The notes: generated by a model not told the origin, from the sequence alone. A stretch of 64,000 bases of DNA from Piscicola geometra (GCA_943735955.1 OX030971.1:4255400-4319399), one strand, 5' to 3'. Positions 24,569 to 39,585 are shown, counted from the first letter of the stretch. Made by a program: numbers and translations.

Positions 24569-26089
24569 GACGATGAAGACGATGAAGACGATGAAGACGA
24601 TGAAGACGGTGAAGACGATGAAGACGATGAAGACGATGAAGACGATGAAGATGGTGGAGACGGTGAAGACAGTGAAGACGACGAAGAAGGTGAAGACGGT
24701 GAAGACGGTGAAGACGGTGAAGACGATGAAGACGATGAAGACGATGAAGACGGTGAAGACGATGAAGATGATGAAGACGATGAAGACGATGAAGACGATG
24801 AAGACGGTGAAAACGATGAAGACGATGAAGAAAGTGAAGACGATGAAGACGATGAAGACGATGAAGACGGTGAAGACGGTGAAGACGATGAAGACGGTGA
24901 AGACGATTAAGACGATGAAGACGGTGAAGATGATGAAAACGGTGAAGACGGTGAAGACGATGAAGACGATGAAGACGATGAAGAAGGTGAAGACGTTGAA
25001 GACGGTGAAGACGGTGAAGACGATGAAGACGGTGAAGACGATGAAGACGGTGAAGACGATGAAGACGATGAAGACGGTGAAGACAGTGAAGACGATGAAG
25101 ACGGTAAAGACGGTGAAGACGGTGAAGACGATGAAGACGGTGAAGAGGGTGAAGAGGGTGAAGACGATGAAGACGATGAAGACGGTAAAGACGATGAAGA
25201 CGATGAAGACGATGAAGACGGTGAAGACGGTGAAGACGGTGAAGACGGTGAAGAGGGTGAAGACGATGAAGACGATGAAGACGGTGTAGACGATGAAGAC
25301 GATGAAGACGGTGAAGACGATGAAGAAGATGAAGACGATGAAGACGATGAAGACGATGAAGACGATGAAGACGATGAAGACGGTGAAGACGATGAAGACG
25401 ATGAAGAAAGTGAAGACGATGAAGACGATGAAGACGATGAAGACGGTGAAGACGGTGAAGACGATGAAGACGGTGAAGACGATGAAGACGATGAAGACGG
25501 TGAAGATGATGAAAACGGTGAAGACGGTGAAGACGATGAAGACGATGAAGACGATGAAGAAGGTGAAGACGGTGAAGACGGTGAAGACGGTGAAGACGAT
25601 GAAGACGGTGAAGACGATGAAGACGGTGAAGAGGGTGAAGACGGTGAAGACGATGAAGACGATGAAGACGGTGAAGACGATGAAGACGATGAAGACGGTG
25701 AAGACCGTGAAGACGATGAAGACGGTAAAGACGGTGAAGACGGTGAAGACGATGAAGACGGTGAAGAGGGTGAAGAGGGTGAAGACGATGAAGACGATGA
25801 AGACGGTAAAGACGATGAAGACGATGAAGACGGTGAAGACGGTGAAGACGGTGAAGACGGTGAAGACGGTGAAGAGGGTGAAGACGATGAAGACGGTGTA
25901 GACGATGACGACGATGAAGACGGTGAAGACGATGAAGAAGATGAAGACGATGAAGACGATGAAGACGATGAAGACGGTGAAGACGGTGAAGACGGTGAAG
26001 ACGGTGAAGACGATGAAGACGGTGAAGACGGTGAAGACGATGAAGACGGTGAAGACGATGAAGACGGTGAAGACGATGAAGACGATGAA
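24569..26089 (+). repeat. 9-bp array A5
   Basis: 1,521 bp, an exact multiple of 9. This is the only array flanked by spacers on both sides that has no 13-bp unit, which is what the register rule predicts. Confidence 0.95.
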
Positions 26090-26711
26090 AGGTGTTTGTT
26101 GATATAGACAGCAGTTAAAATAAAATTGTTTCAATCTTATCGTCTCTTATACGGCCTTATTTTCGTTTCACAAAAATTGAAACTCGATGTCTCACGCTAG
26201 TTAACTCTTGTATATTCTATAGGTATAGGCATGCTTCGAAACTCAAGATGATAAAGTTTCAAATGGCAACTCTTGTCAAATGAACTTATTTTGAAATTTG
26301 TCTCATGATTGAACGAACGATTTTAAAAAAATTTGATTATTAAATTTTTTTCACTGGCAATGAAATTCCACGCTAGGCCGAGATCCTCGCCGCTCCGGTC
26401 GAATGCGCGAGAAAACATGTTTTAATCGGCTTGGGTCCCATTGAAACGCGATTATAATCTGTAAATTTACTCTTAATTTTCTAAGACTTTCAAGTTTTTC
26501 AACGGCATCCGCCGTCGCATCTCCTATCTCCCTCGATGACCTCTCACTTAGCGTATTAACAACTCGTTTCGATCTTATCGTCTATTTATCGAGAATAAAA
26601 ATTTTTTTGCTTTATTCACCTCCCTTAGTTAAGGAAAAAAGATAGATATGACCCCGCGGGCAGTCTCCGGGAAACGAAAGATTTTGGATTCCGGGTGAAG
26701 TATGGTTGCAA
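26090..26711 (+). repeat. 622-bp spacer S6
   Basis: AGGTGTTTGTTG start. Private changes are CAAGATGATAAAG and AATTTGATTATT. The T/A run is in the stop-creating form also seen in S1 and S7. The 18S-like part is at 26648-26711. Confidence 0.95.
26648..26711 (+). pseudogene. 18S rRNA fragment in S6
   Basis: 64 bp with the AAACGAAAG form. Confidence 0.8.
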
Positions 26712-27318
26712 GACGATGAAGACGATGAAGACGATGAAGACGATGAAGACGGTGAAGACGATAATGACGATAAAGACGGTGAAGACGATGAAGACGATGA
26801 AGACGAACGATGAAGACGGTGAAGACGATGAAGACGATGAAGACGATGAAGACGATGGAGACGGTGGAGACGGTGAAGACGGTGAAGACGGTGAAGACGG
26901 TGAAGACGGTGAAGACGGTGAAGACGGTGAAGACGATGAAGACGATGACGACGATGAAGACGGTGAAGACGATGAAGACGATGAAGACGATGAAGACGAT
27001 GAAGACGATGAAGACGGTGAAGACGATGAAGACGATGAAGAAAGTGAAGACGATGAAGACGATGAAGACGATGAAGACGGTGAAGACGGTGAAGACGGTG
27101 AAGACGATGAAGACGGTGAAGACGATGAAGACGATGAAGACGGTGAAGATGATGAAAACGGTGAAGACGGTGAAGACGATGAAGACGATGAAGACGATGA
27201 AGACGATGAAGAAGGTGAAGACGGTGAAGACGGTGAAGACGGTGAAGACGATGAAGAGGGTGAAGACGATGAAGACGGTGAAGACGATGAAGACGGTGAA
27301 GACGATGAAGACGATGAA
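26712..27318 (+). repeat. 9-bp array A6
   Basis: 607 bp, 4 modulo 9, with one 13-bp unit near 26803. It is the shortest of the arrays flanked by spacers on both sides. Carries GATAATGACGAT and GATGACGACGAT variants. Confidence 0.95.
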
Positions 27319-27940
27319 AGGTGTTTGTTGATATAGACAGCAGTTAAAATAAAATTGTTTCAATCTTATCGTCTCTTATACGGCCTTATTTTCGTTTCAC
27401 AAAAATTGAAACTCGATGTCTCACGCTAGTTAACTCTTGTATATTCTATAGGTATAGGCATGCTTCGAAACTCAAGATAATAAAGTTTCAAATGGCAACT
27501 CTTGTCAAATGAACTTATTTTGAAATTTGTCTCATGATTGAACGAACGATTTTAAAAAAATTTAATTATTAAATTTTTTTCACTGGCAATGAAATTCCAC
27601 GCTAGGCCGAGATCCTCGCCGCTCCGGTCGCATGCGCGAGAAAACATGTTTTAATCGGCTTGGGTCCCATTGAAACGCGATTATAATCTGTAAATTTACT
27701 CTTAATTTTCTAAGACTTTCAAGTTTTTCAACGGCATCCGCCGTCGCATCTCCTATCTCCCTCGATGACCTCTCACTTAGCGTATTAACAACTCGTTTCG
27801 ATCTTATCGTCTATTTATCGAGAATAAAATTTTTTTTGCTTTATTCACCTCCCTTAGTTAAGGAAAAAAGATAGATATGACCCCGCGGGCAGTCTCCGGG
27901 AAACGAAAGATTTTGGATTCCGGGTGAAGTATGGTTGCAA
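27319..27940 (+). repeat. 622-bp spacer S7
   Basis: AGGTGTTTGTTG start. Private change CGGTCGCATGCG. The 18S-like part is at 27877-27940. Confidence 0.95.
27877..27940 (+). pseudogene. 18S rRNA fragment in S7
   Basis: 64 bp with the AAACGAAAG form. Confidence 0.8.
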
Positions 27941-30549
27941 GACGATGAAGACGATGAAGACGATGAAGACGATGAAGACGGTGAAGACGATAAAGACGAT
28001 AAAGACGGTGAAGACGATGAAGACGATGAAGACGAACGATGAAGACGGTGAAGACGATGAAGACGATGAAGACGATGAAGACGATGAAGACGGTGGAGAC
28101 GGTGAAGACAGTGAAGACGACGAAGAAGGTGAAGACGGTGAAGACGGTGAAGACGGTGAAGACGGTGAAGACGATGAAGACGGTGAAGACGATGAAGACG
28201 ATGAAGACGATGAAGACGATGAAGACGGTGGAGACGGTGAAGACGGTGAAGACGGTGAAGACGGTGAAGACGGTGAAGACGGTGAAGACGGTGAAGACGG
28301 TGAAGACGGTGAAGACGATGAAGACGATGACGACGATGAAGACGGTGAAGACGATGAAGACGATGAAGACGATGAAGACGATGAAGACGATGAAGACGGT
28401 GAAGACGATGAAGACGATGAAGAAAGTGAAGACGATGAAGACGATGAAGACGATGAAGACGGTGAAGACGGTGAAGACGGTGAAGACGATGAAGACGGTG
28501 AAGACGATGAAGACGATGAAGACGGTGAAGATGATGAAAACGGTGAAGACGGTGAAGACGATGAAGACGATGAAGACGATGAAGACGATGAAGAAGGTGA
28601 AGACGGTGAAGACGGTGAAGACGGTGAAGACGATGAAGAGGGTGAAGACGATGAAGACGATGAAGACGGTGAAGACGATAAAGACGATAAAGACGGTGAA
28701 GACGATGAAGACGATGAAGACGAACGATGAAGACGGTGAAGACGATGAAGACGATGAAGACGGTGGAGACGGTGAAAACAGTGAAGACGACGAAGACGGT
28801 GAAGACGGTGAAGACGGTGAAGACGGTGAAGACGGTGAAGACGGTGAAGACGATGAAGACGATGAAGACGATGAAGACGGTGAAGACGATGAAGACGATG
28901 AAGACGATGAAGACGATGAAGACGATGAAGACGGTGAAGACGATGAAGACGATGAAGAAAGTGAAGACGATGAAGACGATGAAGACGATGAAGACGATGA
29001 AGACGATGAAGACGGTGAAGACGATGAAGACGATGAAGACGGTGAAGACGATGAAGACGATGAAGACGGTGAAGATGATGAAAACGGTGAAGACGGTGAA
29101 GACGATGAAGACGATGAAGACGATGAAGACGATGAAGAAGGTGAAGACGGTGAAGACGGTGAAGACGGTGAAGACGATGAAGAGGGTGAAGACGATGAAG
29201 ACGATGAAGACGATGAAGACGGTGAAGACGATGAAGAAGATGAAGACGATGAAGACGATGAAGATGATGAAAACGGTGAAGACGATGAAGACGGTGAAGA
29301 CGATGAAGACGATGAAGACGGTGAAGATGATGAAAACGGTGAAGACGATGAAGACGGTGAAGACGATGAAGACGATGAAGACGGTGAAGATGATGAAAAC
29401 GGTGAAGACGGTGAAGACGATGAAGACGATGAAGACGATGAAGAAGGTGAAGACGGTGAAGACGGTGAAGACGGTGAAGACGGTGAAGACGGTGAAGACG
29501 ATGAAGACGGTGAAGACGATGAAGACGGTGAAAAGGGTGAAGACGGTGAAGACGGTGAAGACGATGAAGACGGTGAAGACGATGAAGACGATGAAGACGG
29601 TGAAGACAGTGAAGACGATGAAGACGGTAAAGACGGTGAAGACGGTGAAGACGATGAAGATGGTGAAGAGGGTGAAGAGGGTGAAGACGATGAAGACGAT
29701 GAAGACGGTAAAGACGATGAAGACGATGAAGACGATGAAGACGGTGAAGACGGTGAAGACGGTGAAGACGGTGAAGAGGGTGAAGACGATGAAGACGATG
29801 AAGACGGTGTAGACGATGAAGACGATGAAGACGATGAAGACGATGAAGACGATGAAGACGGTGAAGACGATGAAGACGATGAAGAAAGTGAAGACGATGA
29901 AGACGATGAAGACGATGAAGACGGTGAAGTCGGTGAAGACGATGAAGACGGTGAAGACGATGAAGACGGTGAAGATGATGAAAACGGTGAAGACGGTGAA
30001 GACGATGAAGACGATGAAGACGATGAAGAAGGTGAAGACGGTGAAGACGGTGAAGACGGTGAAGACGATGAAGACGGTGAAGACGATGAAGACGGTGAAG
30101 AGGGTGAAGACGGTGAAGACGGTGAAGACGATGAAGACGGTGAAGACGATGAAGACGATGAAGACGGTGAAGACAGTGAAGACGATGAAGACGGTAAAGA
30201 CGGTGAAGACGGTGAAGACGATGAAGACGGTGAAGAGGGTGAAGAGGGTGAAGACGATGAAGACGATGAAGACGGTAAAGACGATGAAGACGATGAAGAC
30301 GATGAAGACGGTGAAGACGGTGAAGACGGTGAAGACGGTGAAGAGGGTGAAGACGATGAAGACGATGAAGACGGTGTAGACGATGAAGACGATGAAGACG
30401 GTGAAGACGATGAAGAAGATGAAGACGATGAAGACGATGAAGACGATGAAGACGGTGAAGACGGTGAAGACGATGAAGACGGTGAAGACGGTGAAGACGA
30501 TGAAGACGGTGAAGACGATGAAGACGGTGAAGACGATGAAGACGATGAA
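27941..30549 (+). repeat. 9-bp array A7
   Basis: 2,609 bp, 8 modulo 9, matching two 13-bp units (near 28031 and 28719). Confidence 0.95.
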
Positions 30550-31171
30550 AGGTGTTTGTTGATATAGACAGCAGTTAAAATAAAATTGTTTCAATCTTAT
30601 CGTCTCTTATACGGCCTTATTTTCGTTTCACAAAAATTGAAACTCGATGTCTCACGCTAGTTAACTCTTGTATATTCTATAGGTATAGGCATGCTTCGAA
30701 ACTCAAGATAATAAAGTTTCAAATGGCAACTCTTGTCAAATGAACTTATTTTGAAATTTGTCTCATGATTGAACGAACGATTTTTAAAAAATTTAATTAT
30801 TAAATTTTTCTCACTGGCAATGAAATTCCACGCTCGGCCGAGATCCTCGCCGCTCCGGTCGAATGCGCGAGAAAACATGTTTTAATCGGCTTGGGTCCTA
30901 TTGAAACGCGATTATAATATGTAAATTTACTCTTAATTTTCTAAGACTTTCAAGTTTTTCAACGGCATCCGCCGTCGCATCTCCTATCTCCCTCGATGAC
31001 CTCTCACTTAGCGTATTAACAACTCGTTTCGATCTTATCGTCTATTTATCGAGAATAAAATTTTTTTTGCTTTATTCACCTCCCTTAGTTAAGGAAAAAA
31101 GATAGATATGACCCCGCGGGCAGTCTCCGGGAAACGAAAGATTTTGGATTCCGGGTGAAGTATGGTTGCAA
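30550..31171 (+). repeat. 622-bp spacer S8
   Basis: AGGTGTTTGTTG start. Private changes are CGCTCGGCCG, GGGTCCTATTG and ATAATATGTAA. Shares TTTTTCTCACTGG with S5. The 18S-like part is at 31108-31171. Confidence 0.95.
31108..31171 (+). pseudogene. 18S rRNA fragment in S8
   Basis: 64 bp with the AAACGAAAG form. Confidence 0.8.
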
Positions 31172-34100
31172 GACGATGAAGACGATGAAGACGATGAAGA
31201 CGATGAAGACGGTGAAGACGATAAAGACGATGAAGACGGTGAAGACGATGAAGACGATGAAGACGATGAAGACGGTGAAGACGATAAAGACGATAAAGAC
31301 GGTGAAGACGATGAAGACGATGAAGACGAACGATGAAGACGGTGAAGACGATGAAGACGATGAAGACGATGAAGACGATGAAGACGGTGGAGACGGTGAA
31401 GACAGTGAAGACGACGAAGAAGGTGAAGACGGTGAAGACGGTGAAGACGGTGAAGACGGTGATGACGATGAAGACGATGAAGACGATGAAGATGGTGAAG
31501 ACGATGAAGACGATGAAGACGATGAAGACGATGAAGACGGTGAAGACGATGAAGACGATGAAGAAAGTGAAGACGATGAAGACGATGAAGACGATGAAGA
31601 CGGTGAAGACGGTGAAGACGATGAAGACGGTGAAGACGATGAAGACGATGAAGACGGTGAAGATGATGAAAACGGTGAAGACGGTGAAGACGATGAAGAC
31701 GATGAAGACGATGAAGAAGGTGAAGACGGTGAAGACGGTGAAGACGGTGAAGACGATGAAGACGGTGAAGACGATGAAGACGGTGAAGAGGGTGAAGACG
31801 GTGAAGACGGTGAAGACGATGAAGACGGTGAAGACGATGAAGACGATGAAGACGGTGAAGACAGTGAAGACGATGAAGACGGTAAAGACGGTGAAGACGG
31901 TGAAGACGATGAAGACGGTGAAGAAGGTGAAGAGGGTGAAGACGATGAAGACGATGAAGACGGTAAAGACGATGAAGACGATGAAGACGATGAAGACGGT
32001 GAAGACGGTGAAGACGGTGAAGACGGTGAAGAGGGTGAAGACGATGAAGACGATGAAGACGGTGTAGACGATGAAGACGGTGAAGACGATGAAGAAGATG
32101 AAAACGATGAAGACGATGAAGACGATGAAGAAAATGAAGACGATGAAGACGATGAAGACGATGAAGACGAACGATGAAGACGGTGAAGACGATGAAGACG
32201 ATGAAGACGATGAAGACGATGAAGACGGTGGAGACGGTGAAGACGGTGAAGACGGTGAAGACGGTGAAGACGGTGAAGACGGTGAAGACGGTGAAGACGG
32301 TGAAGACGGTGAAGACGATGAAGACGATTAAGACGATGAAGACGGTGAAGACGATGAAGACGATGAAGACGATGAAGACGTTGAAGACGATGAAGACGAT
32401 GAAGAAAGTGAAGACGATGAAGACGATGAAGACGATGAAGACGGTGAAGACGGTGAAGACGGTGAAGACGATGAAGAGGGTGAAGACGATGAAGACGATG
32501 AAGACGGTGAAGACGATAAAGACGATAAAGACGGTGAAGACGATGAAGACGATGAAGACGATGAAGACGATGAAGACGGTGGAGACGGTGAAGACAGTGA
32601 AGACGACGAAGACGGTGAAGACGGTGAAGACGGTGAAGACGGTGAAGACGGTGAAGACGATGAAGACGATGAAGACGATGAAGACGGTGAAGACGATGAA
32701 GACGATGAAGACGATGAAGACGATGAAGACGATGACGACGGTGAAGACGATGAAGACGATGAAGAAAGTGAAGACGATGAAGACGATGAAGACGATGAAG
32801 ACGATGAAGACGATGACGACGGTGAAGACGATGAAGACGATGAAGAAAGTGAAGACGATGAAGACGATGAAGACGATGAAGACGATGAAGACGATGAAGA
32901 CGATGAAGACGATGAAGACGATGAAGACGGTGGAGACGGTGAAGACAGTGAAGACGACGAAGACGGTGAAGACGGTGAAGACGGTGAAGACGGTGAAGAC
33001 GGTGAAGACGATGAAGACGATGAAGACGATGAAGACGGTGAAGACGATGAAGACGATGAAGACGATGAAGACGATGAAGACGATGACGACGGTGAAGACG
33101 ATGTAGACGATGAAGAAAGTGAAGACGATGAAGACGATGAAGACGATGAAGACGATGAAGACGATGAAGACGGTGAAGACGATGAAGACGGTGAAGACGA
33201 TGAAGACGATGAAGACGGTGAAGATGATGAAAACGGTGAAGACGGTGAAGACGATGAAGACGATGAAGACGATGAAGACGATGAAGAAGGTGAAGACGGT
33301 GAAGACGGTGAAGACGGTGAAGACGATGAAGAGGGTGAAGACGATGAAGACGATGAAGACGGTGAAGACGGTGAAGACGATGAAGACGATGAAGACGATG
33401 AAGACGATGAAGACGATGAAGACGGTAAAGACGATGAAGACGATGAAGACGATGAAGACGGTGAAGACGGTGAAGACGGTGAAGACGGTGAAGAGGGTGA
33501 AGACGATGAAGACGATGAAGACGGTGTAGACGATGAAGACGGTGAAGACGATGAAGAAGATGAAAACGATGAAGACGATGAAGACGATGAAGAAAATGAA
33601 GACGATGAAGACGATGAAGACGATGAAGACGAACGATGAAGACGGTGAAGACGATGAAGACGATGAAGACGATGAAGACGATGAAGACGGTGGAGACGGT
33701 GAAGACGGTGAAGACGGTGAAGACGGTGAAGACGGTGAAGACGGTGAAGACGGTGAAGACGGTGAAGACGGTGAAGACGGTGAAGACGATGAAGACGATT
33801 AAGACGATGAAGACGGTGAAGACGATGAAGACGATGAAGACGATGAAGACGGTGAAGACGATGAAGACGATGAAGAAAGTGAAGACGATGAAGACGATGA
33901 AGACGATGAAGACGGTGAAGACGGTGAAGACGGTGAAGACGATGAAGAGGGTGAAGACGATGAAGACGATGAAGACGGTGAAGACGATAAAGACGATAAA
34001 GACGGTGAAGACGATGAAGACGATGAAGACGATGAAGACGATGAAGACGGTGGAGACGGTGAAGACAGTGAAGACGACGAAGACGGTGAAGACGGTGAAG

Positions 34101-36056
34101 ACGGTGAAGACGGTGAAGACGGTGAAGACGATGAAGACGATGAAGACGATGAAGACGGTGAAGACGATGAAGACGATGAAGACGATGAAGACGATGAAGA
34201 CGATGACGACGGTGAAGACGATGAAGACGATGAAGAAAGTGAAGACGATGAAGACGATGAAGACGATGAAGACGATGAAGACGATGACGACGGTGAAGAC
34301 GATGAAGACGATGAAGAAAGTGAAGACGATGAAGACGATGAAGACGATGAAGACGATGAAGACGATGAAGACGATGAAGACGATGAAGACGATGAAGACG
34401 GTGGAGACGGTGAAGACAGTGAAGACGACGAAGACGGTGAAGACGGTGAAGACGGTGAAGACGGTGAAGACGGTGAAGACGATGAAGACGATGAAGACGA
34501 TGAAGACGGTGAAGACGATGAAGACGATGAAGACGATGAAGACGATGAAGACGATGACGACGGTGAAGACGATGAAGACGATGAAGAAAGTGAAGACGAT
34601 GAAGACGATGAAGACGATGAAGACGATGAAGACGATGAAGACGGTGAAGACGATGAAGACGGTGAAGACGATGAAGACGATGAAGACGGTGAAGATGATG
34701 AAAACGGTGAAGACGGTGAAGACGATGAAGACGATGAAGACGATGAAGACGATGAAGAAGGTGAAGACGGTGAAGACGGTGAAGACGGTGAAGACGATGA
34801 AGAGGGTGAAGACGATGAAGACGATGAAGACGGTGAAGACGGTGAAGACGATGAAGACGATGAAGACGATGAAGACGATGAAGACGATGAAGACGGTGAA
34901 GACGATGAAGACGATGAAGAAAGTGAAGACGATGAAGACGATGAAGACGATGAAGACGATGAAGACGGTGAAGACGATGAAGACGATGAAGACGGTGAAG
35001 ACGGTGAAGACGGTGAAGACGGTGAAGACGGTGAAGACGGTGAAGACGATGAAGACGGTGAAGACGATGAAGACGATGAAGACGGTGAAGATGATGAAAA
35101 CGGTGAAGACGGTGAAGACGATGAAGACGATGAAGACGATGAAGACGATGAAGAAGGTGAAGACGGTGAAGACGGTGAAGACGGTGAAGACGATGAAGAG
35201 GGTGAAGACGATGAAGACGATGAAGACGATGAAGACGAACGATGAAGACGGTGAAGACGATGAAGACGATGAAGACGATGAAGACGATGAAGACGGTGGA
35301 GACGGTGAAGACGGTGAAGACGGTGAAGACGGTGAAGACGGTGAAGACGGTGAAGACGGTGAAGACGATGAAGACGATGAAGACGATGAAGACGATGAAG
35401 ACGATGAAGACGATGAAGACGATGAAGACGATGACGACGGTGAAGACGATGAAGACGATGAAGAAAGTGAAGACGATGAAGACGATGAAGACGATGAAGA
35501 CGATGAAGACGATGAAGACGGTGAAGATGATGAAAACGGTGAAGACGGTGAAGACGATGAAGACGATGAAGACGGTGAAGATGATGAAAACGGTGAAGAC
35601 GGTGAAGACGATGAAGACGATGAAGACGATGAAGACGATGAAGAAGTTGAAGACGGTGAAGACGGTGAAGACGGTGAAGACGATGAAGAGGGTGAAGACG
35701 ATGAAGACGATGAAGACGGTGAAGACGATGAAGACGATGAAGACGGTGAAGACGATGAAGAAGATGAAGACGATGAAGACGATGAAGACGATGAAGACGG
35801 TGAAGACGATGAAGACGATGAAGACGGTGAAGACGGTGAAGACGGTGAAGACGGTGAAGACGGTGAAGACGATGAAGACGGTGAAGACGATGAAGACGGT
35901 GAAAAGGGTGAAGACGGTGAAGACGATGACGACGGTGAAGACGATGAAGAAGGTGAAGACGGTGAAGACGGTGAAGACGATGAAGACAGTGAACACGGTG
36001 AAGACGATGAAGACGGTGAAGACGATGAAGACGGTGAAGACGATGAAGACGATGAA
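31172..36056 (+). repeat. 9-bp array A8 with 1,462-bp tandem duplication
   Basis: 4,885 bp, 7 modulo 9, matching four 13-bp units (ending near 31333, 32174, 33636 and 35242). The stretch from 32174 is repeated from 33636 (1,462 bp later), including the rare GACGATTAAGACG variant at about 32326 and 33797. Confidence 0.95.
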
Positions 36057-36678
36057 AGGTGTTGGTTGATATAGACAGCAGTTAAAATAAAATTGTTTCA
36101 ATCTTATCGTCTCTTATACGGCCTTATTTTCGTTTCACAAAAATTGAAACTCGATGTCTCACGCTAGTTAACTCTTGTATATTCTATAGGTATAGGCATG
36201 CTTCGAAACTCAAGATAATAAAGTTTCAAATGGCAACTCTTGTCAAATGAACTTATTTTGAAATTTGTCTCATGATTGAACGAACGATTTTTAAAAAATT
36301 TAATTATTAAATTTTTTTCACTGGCAATGAAATTCCACGCTAGGCCGAGATCCTCGCCGCTCCGGTCGAATGCGCGAGAAAACATGTTTTAATCGGCTTG
36401 GGTCCCATTGAAACGCGATTATAATCTGTAAATTTACTCTTAATTTTCTAAGACTTTCAAGTTTTTCAACGGCATCCGCCGTCGCATCTCCTATCTCCCT
36501 CGATGACCTCTCACTTAGCGTATTAACATCTCGTTTCGATCTTATCGTCTATTTATCGAGAATAAAATTTTTTTTGCTTTATTCACTTCCCTTAGTTAAG
36601 GAAAAAAGATAGATATGACCCCGCGGGCAGTCTCCGGGAAACCAAAGATTTTGGATTCCGGGTGAAGTATGGTTGCAA
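36057..36678 (+). repeat. 622-bp spacer S9
   Basis: AGGTGTTGGTTG start. Shares AACATCTCG, TTCACTTCCC and rRNA-like AAACCAAAG with S11 but not with S10. The 18S-like part is at 36615-36678. Confidence 0.95.
36615..36678 (+). pseudogene. 18S rRNA fragment in S9
   Basis: 64 bp keeping the rRNA-like AAACCAAAG. Confidence 0.8.
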
Positions 36679-38963
36679 GACGATGAAGACGATGAAGACG
36701 ATGAAGACGATGAAGACGGTGAAGACGATAAAGACGATAAAGACGGTGAAGACGATGAAGACGATGAAGACGAACGATGAAGACGGTGAAGACGATGAAG
36801 ACGATGAAGACGATGAAGACGATGAAGACGGTGGAGACGGTGAAGACGGTGAAGACGGTGAAGACGGTGAAGACGGTGAAGACGGTGAAGACGGTGAAGA
36901 CGGTGAAGACGATGAAGACGATGACGACGATGAAGACGGTGAAGACGATGAAGACGATGAAGACGATGAAGACGATGAAGACGGTGAAGACGATGAAGAC
37001 GATGAAGAAAGTGAAGACGATGAAGACGATGAAGACGATGAAGACGGTGAAGACGGTGAAGACGGTGAAGACGATGAAGACGGTGAAGACGATGAAGACG
37101 ATGAAGACGGTGAAGATGATGAAAACGGTGAAGACGGTGAAGACGATGAAGACGATGAAGACGATGAAGACGATGAAGAAGGTGAAGACGGTGAAGACGG
37201 TGAAGACGGTGAAGACGATGAAGACGGTGAAGACGATAAAGACGATAAAGACGATAAAGACGGTGAAGACGATGAAGACGAACGATGAAGACGGTGAAGA
37301 CGATGAAGACGATGAAGACGATGAAGACGGTGGAGACGGTGAAGACAGTGAAGACGACGAAGACGGTGAAGACGGTGAAGACGGTGAAGACGGTGAAGAC
37401 GATGAAGACGATGAAGACGATGAAGACGGTGAAGACGATGAAGACGATGAAGACGATGAAGACGATGAAGACGATGAAGACGATGAAGACGGTGAAGACG
37501 ATGAAGACGATGAAGAAAGTGAAGACGATGAAGACGATGAAGACGATGAAGACGATGAAGACGATGAAGACGGTGAAGACGATGAAGACGATGAAGACGA
37601 GAAAGACGATGAAGAAGGTGAAGACGGTGAAGACGGTGAAGACGGTGAAGACGATGAAGAGGGTGAAGACGATGAAGACGGTGAAGACGGTGAAGACGAT
37701 GAAGACGATGAAGACGGTGAAGACGATGAAGAAGATGAAGACGATGAAGACGATTAAGTTGATGAAAACGGTGAAGACGATGAAGACGGTGAAGACGATG
37801 AAGACGATGAAGACGGTGAAGATGATGAAAACGGTGAAGACGATGAAGACGGTGAAGACGATGAAGACGATGAAGACGGTGAAGATGATGAAAACGGTGA
37901 AGACGGTGAAGACGATGAAGACGATGAAGACGATGAAGAAGGTGAAGACGGTGAAGACGGTGAAGACGGTGAAGACGATGAAGACGGTGAAGACGATGAA
38001 GACGGTGAAAAGGGTGAAGACGGTGAAGACGATGAAGACGGTGAAGACGATGAAGACGATGAAGACGGTGAAGACAGTGAAGACGATGAAGACGGTAAAG
38101 ACGGTGAAGACGGTGAAGACGGTGAAGAGGGTGAAGACGATGAAGACGATGAAGACGGTGTAGACGATGAAGACGATGAAGACGGTGAAGACGATGAAGA
38201 AGATGAAGACGATGAAGACGATGAAGACGATGAAGACGATGAAGACGATGAAGACGGTGAAGACGATGAAGACGATGAAGAAAGTGAAGACGATGAAGAC
38301 GATGAAGACGATGAAGACGGTGAAGACGGTGAAGACGATGAAGACGGTGAAGACGATGAAGACGATGAAGACGGTGAAGATGATGAAAACGGTGAAGACG
38401 GTGAAGACGATGAAGACGATGAAGACGATGAAGAAGGTGAAGACGGTGAAGACGGTGAAGACGGTGAAGACGGTGAAGACGATGAAGACGGTGAAGACGA
38501 TGAAGACGGTGAAGAGGGTGAAGACGGTGAAGACGGTGAAGACGATGAAGACGGTGAAGACGATGAAGACGATGAAGACGGTGAAGACAGTGAAGACGAT
38601 GAAGACGGTAAAGACGGTGAAGACGGTGAAGACGATGAAGACGGTGAAGAGGGTGAAGAGGGTGAAGACGATGAAGACGATGAAGACGGTAAAGACGATG
38701 AAGACGATGAAGACGATGAAGACGGTGAAGACGGTGAAGACGGTGAAGACGGTGAAGAGGGTGAAGACGATGAAGACGATGAAGACGGTGTAGACGATGA
38801 AGACGATGAAGACGGTGAAGACGATGAAGAAGATGAAGACGATGAAGACGATGAAGACGATGAAGACGGTGAAGACGGTGAAGACGATGAAGACGGTGAA
38901 GACGGTGAAGACGATGAAGACGGTGAAGACGATGAAGACGGTGAAGACGATGAAGACGATGAA
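36679..38963 (+). repeat. 9-bp array A9
   Basis: 2,285 bp, 8 modulo 9, matching two 13-bp units (ending near 36777 and 37285). A GATTAAGTTGATG variant at about 37752 interrupts the acidic frame. Confidence 0.95.
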
Positions 38964-39585
38964 AGGTGTTTGTTGATATAGACAGCAGTTAAAATAAAAT
39001 TGTTTCAATCTTATCGTCTCTTATACGGCCTTATTTTCGTTTCACAAAAATTGAAACTCGATGTCTCACGCTAGTTAACTCTTGTATATTCTATAGGTAT
39101 AGGCATGCTTCGAAACTCAAGATAATAAAGTTTCAAATGGCAACTCTTGTCAAATGAACTTATTTTGAAATTTGTCTCATGATTGAACGAACGATTTTTA
39201 AAAAATTTAATTATTAAATTTTTTTCACTGGCAATGAAATTCCACGCTAGGCCGAGATCCTCGCCGCTCCGGTCGAATGCGCGAGAAAACATGTTTTAAT
39301 CGGCTTGGGTCCCATTGAAACGCGATTATAATCTGTAAATTTACTCTTAATTTTCTAAGACTTTCAAGTTTTTCAACGGCATCCGCCGTCGCATCTCCTA
39401 TCTCCCTCGATGACCTCTCACTTAGCGTATTAACAACTCGTTTCGATCTTATCGTCTATTTATCGAGAATAAAATTTTTTTTGCTTTATTCACCTCCCTT
39501 AGTTAAGGAAAAAAGATAGATATGACCCCGCGGGCAGTCTCCGGGAAACGAAAGATTTTGGATTCCGGGTGAAGTATGGTTGCAA
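38964..39585 (+). repeat. 622-bp spacer S10
   Basis: AGGTGTTTGTTG start like S5 to S8, and few private changes. The 18S-like part is at 39522-39585. Confidence 0.95.
39522..39585 (+). pseudogene. 18S rRNA fragment in S10
   Basis: 64 bp with the AAACGAAAG form. Confidence 0.8.
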
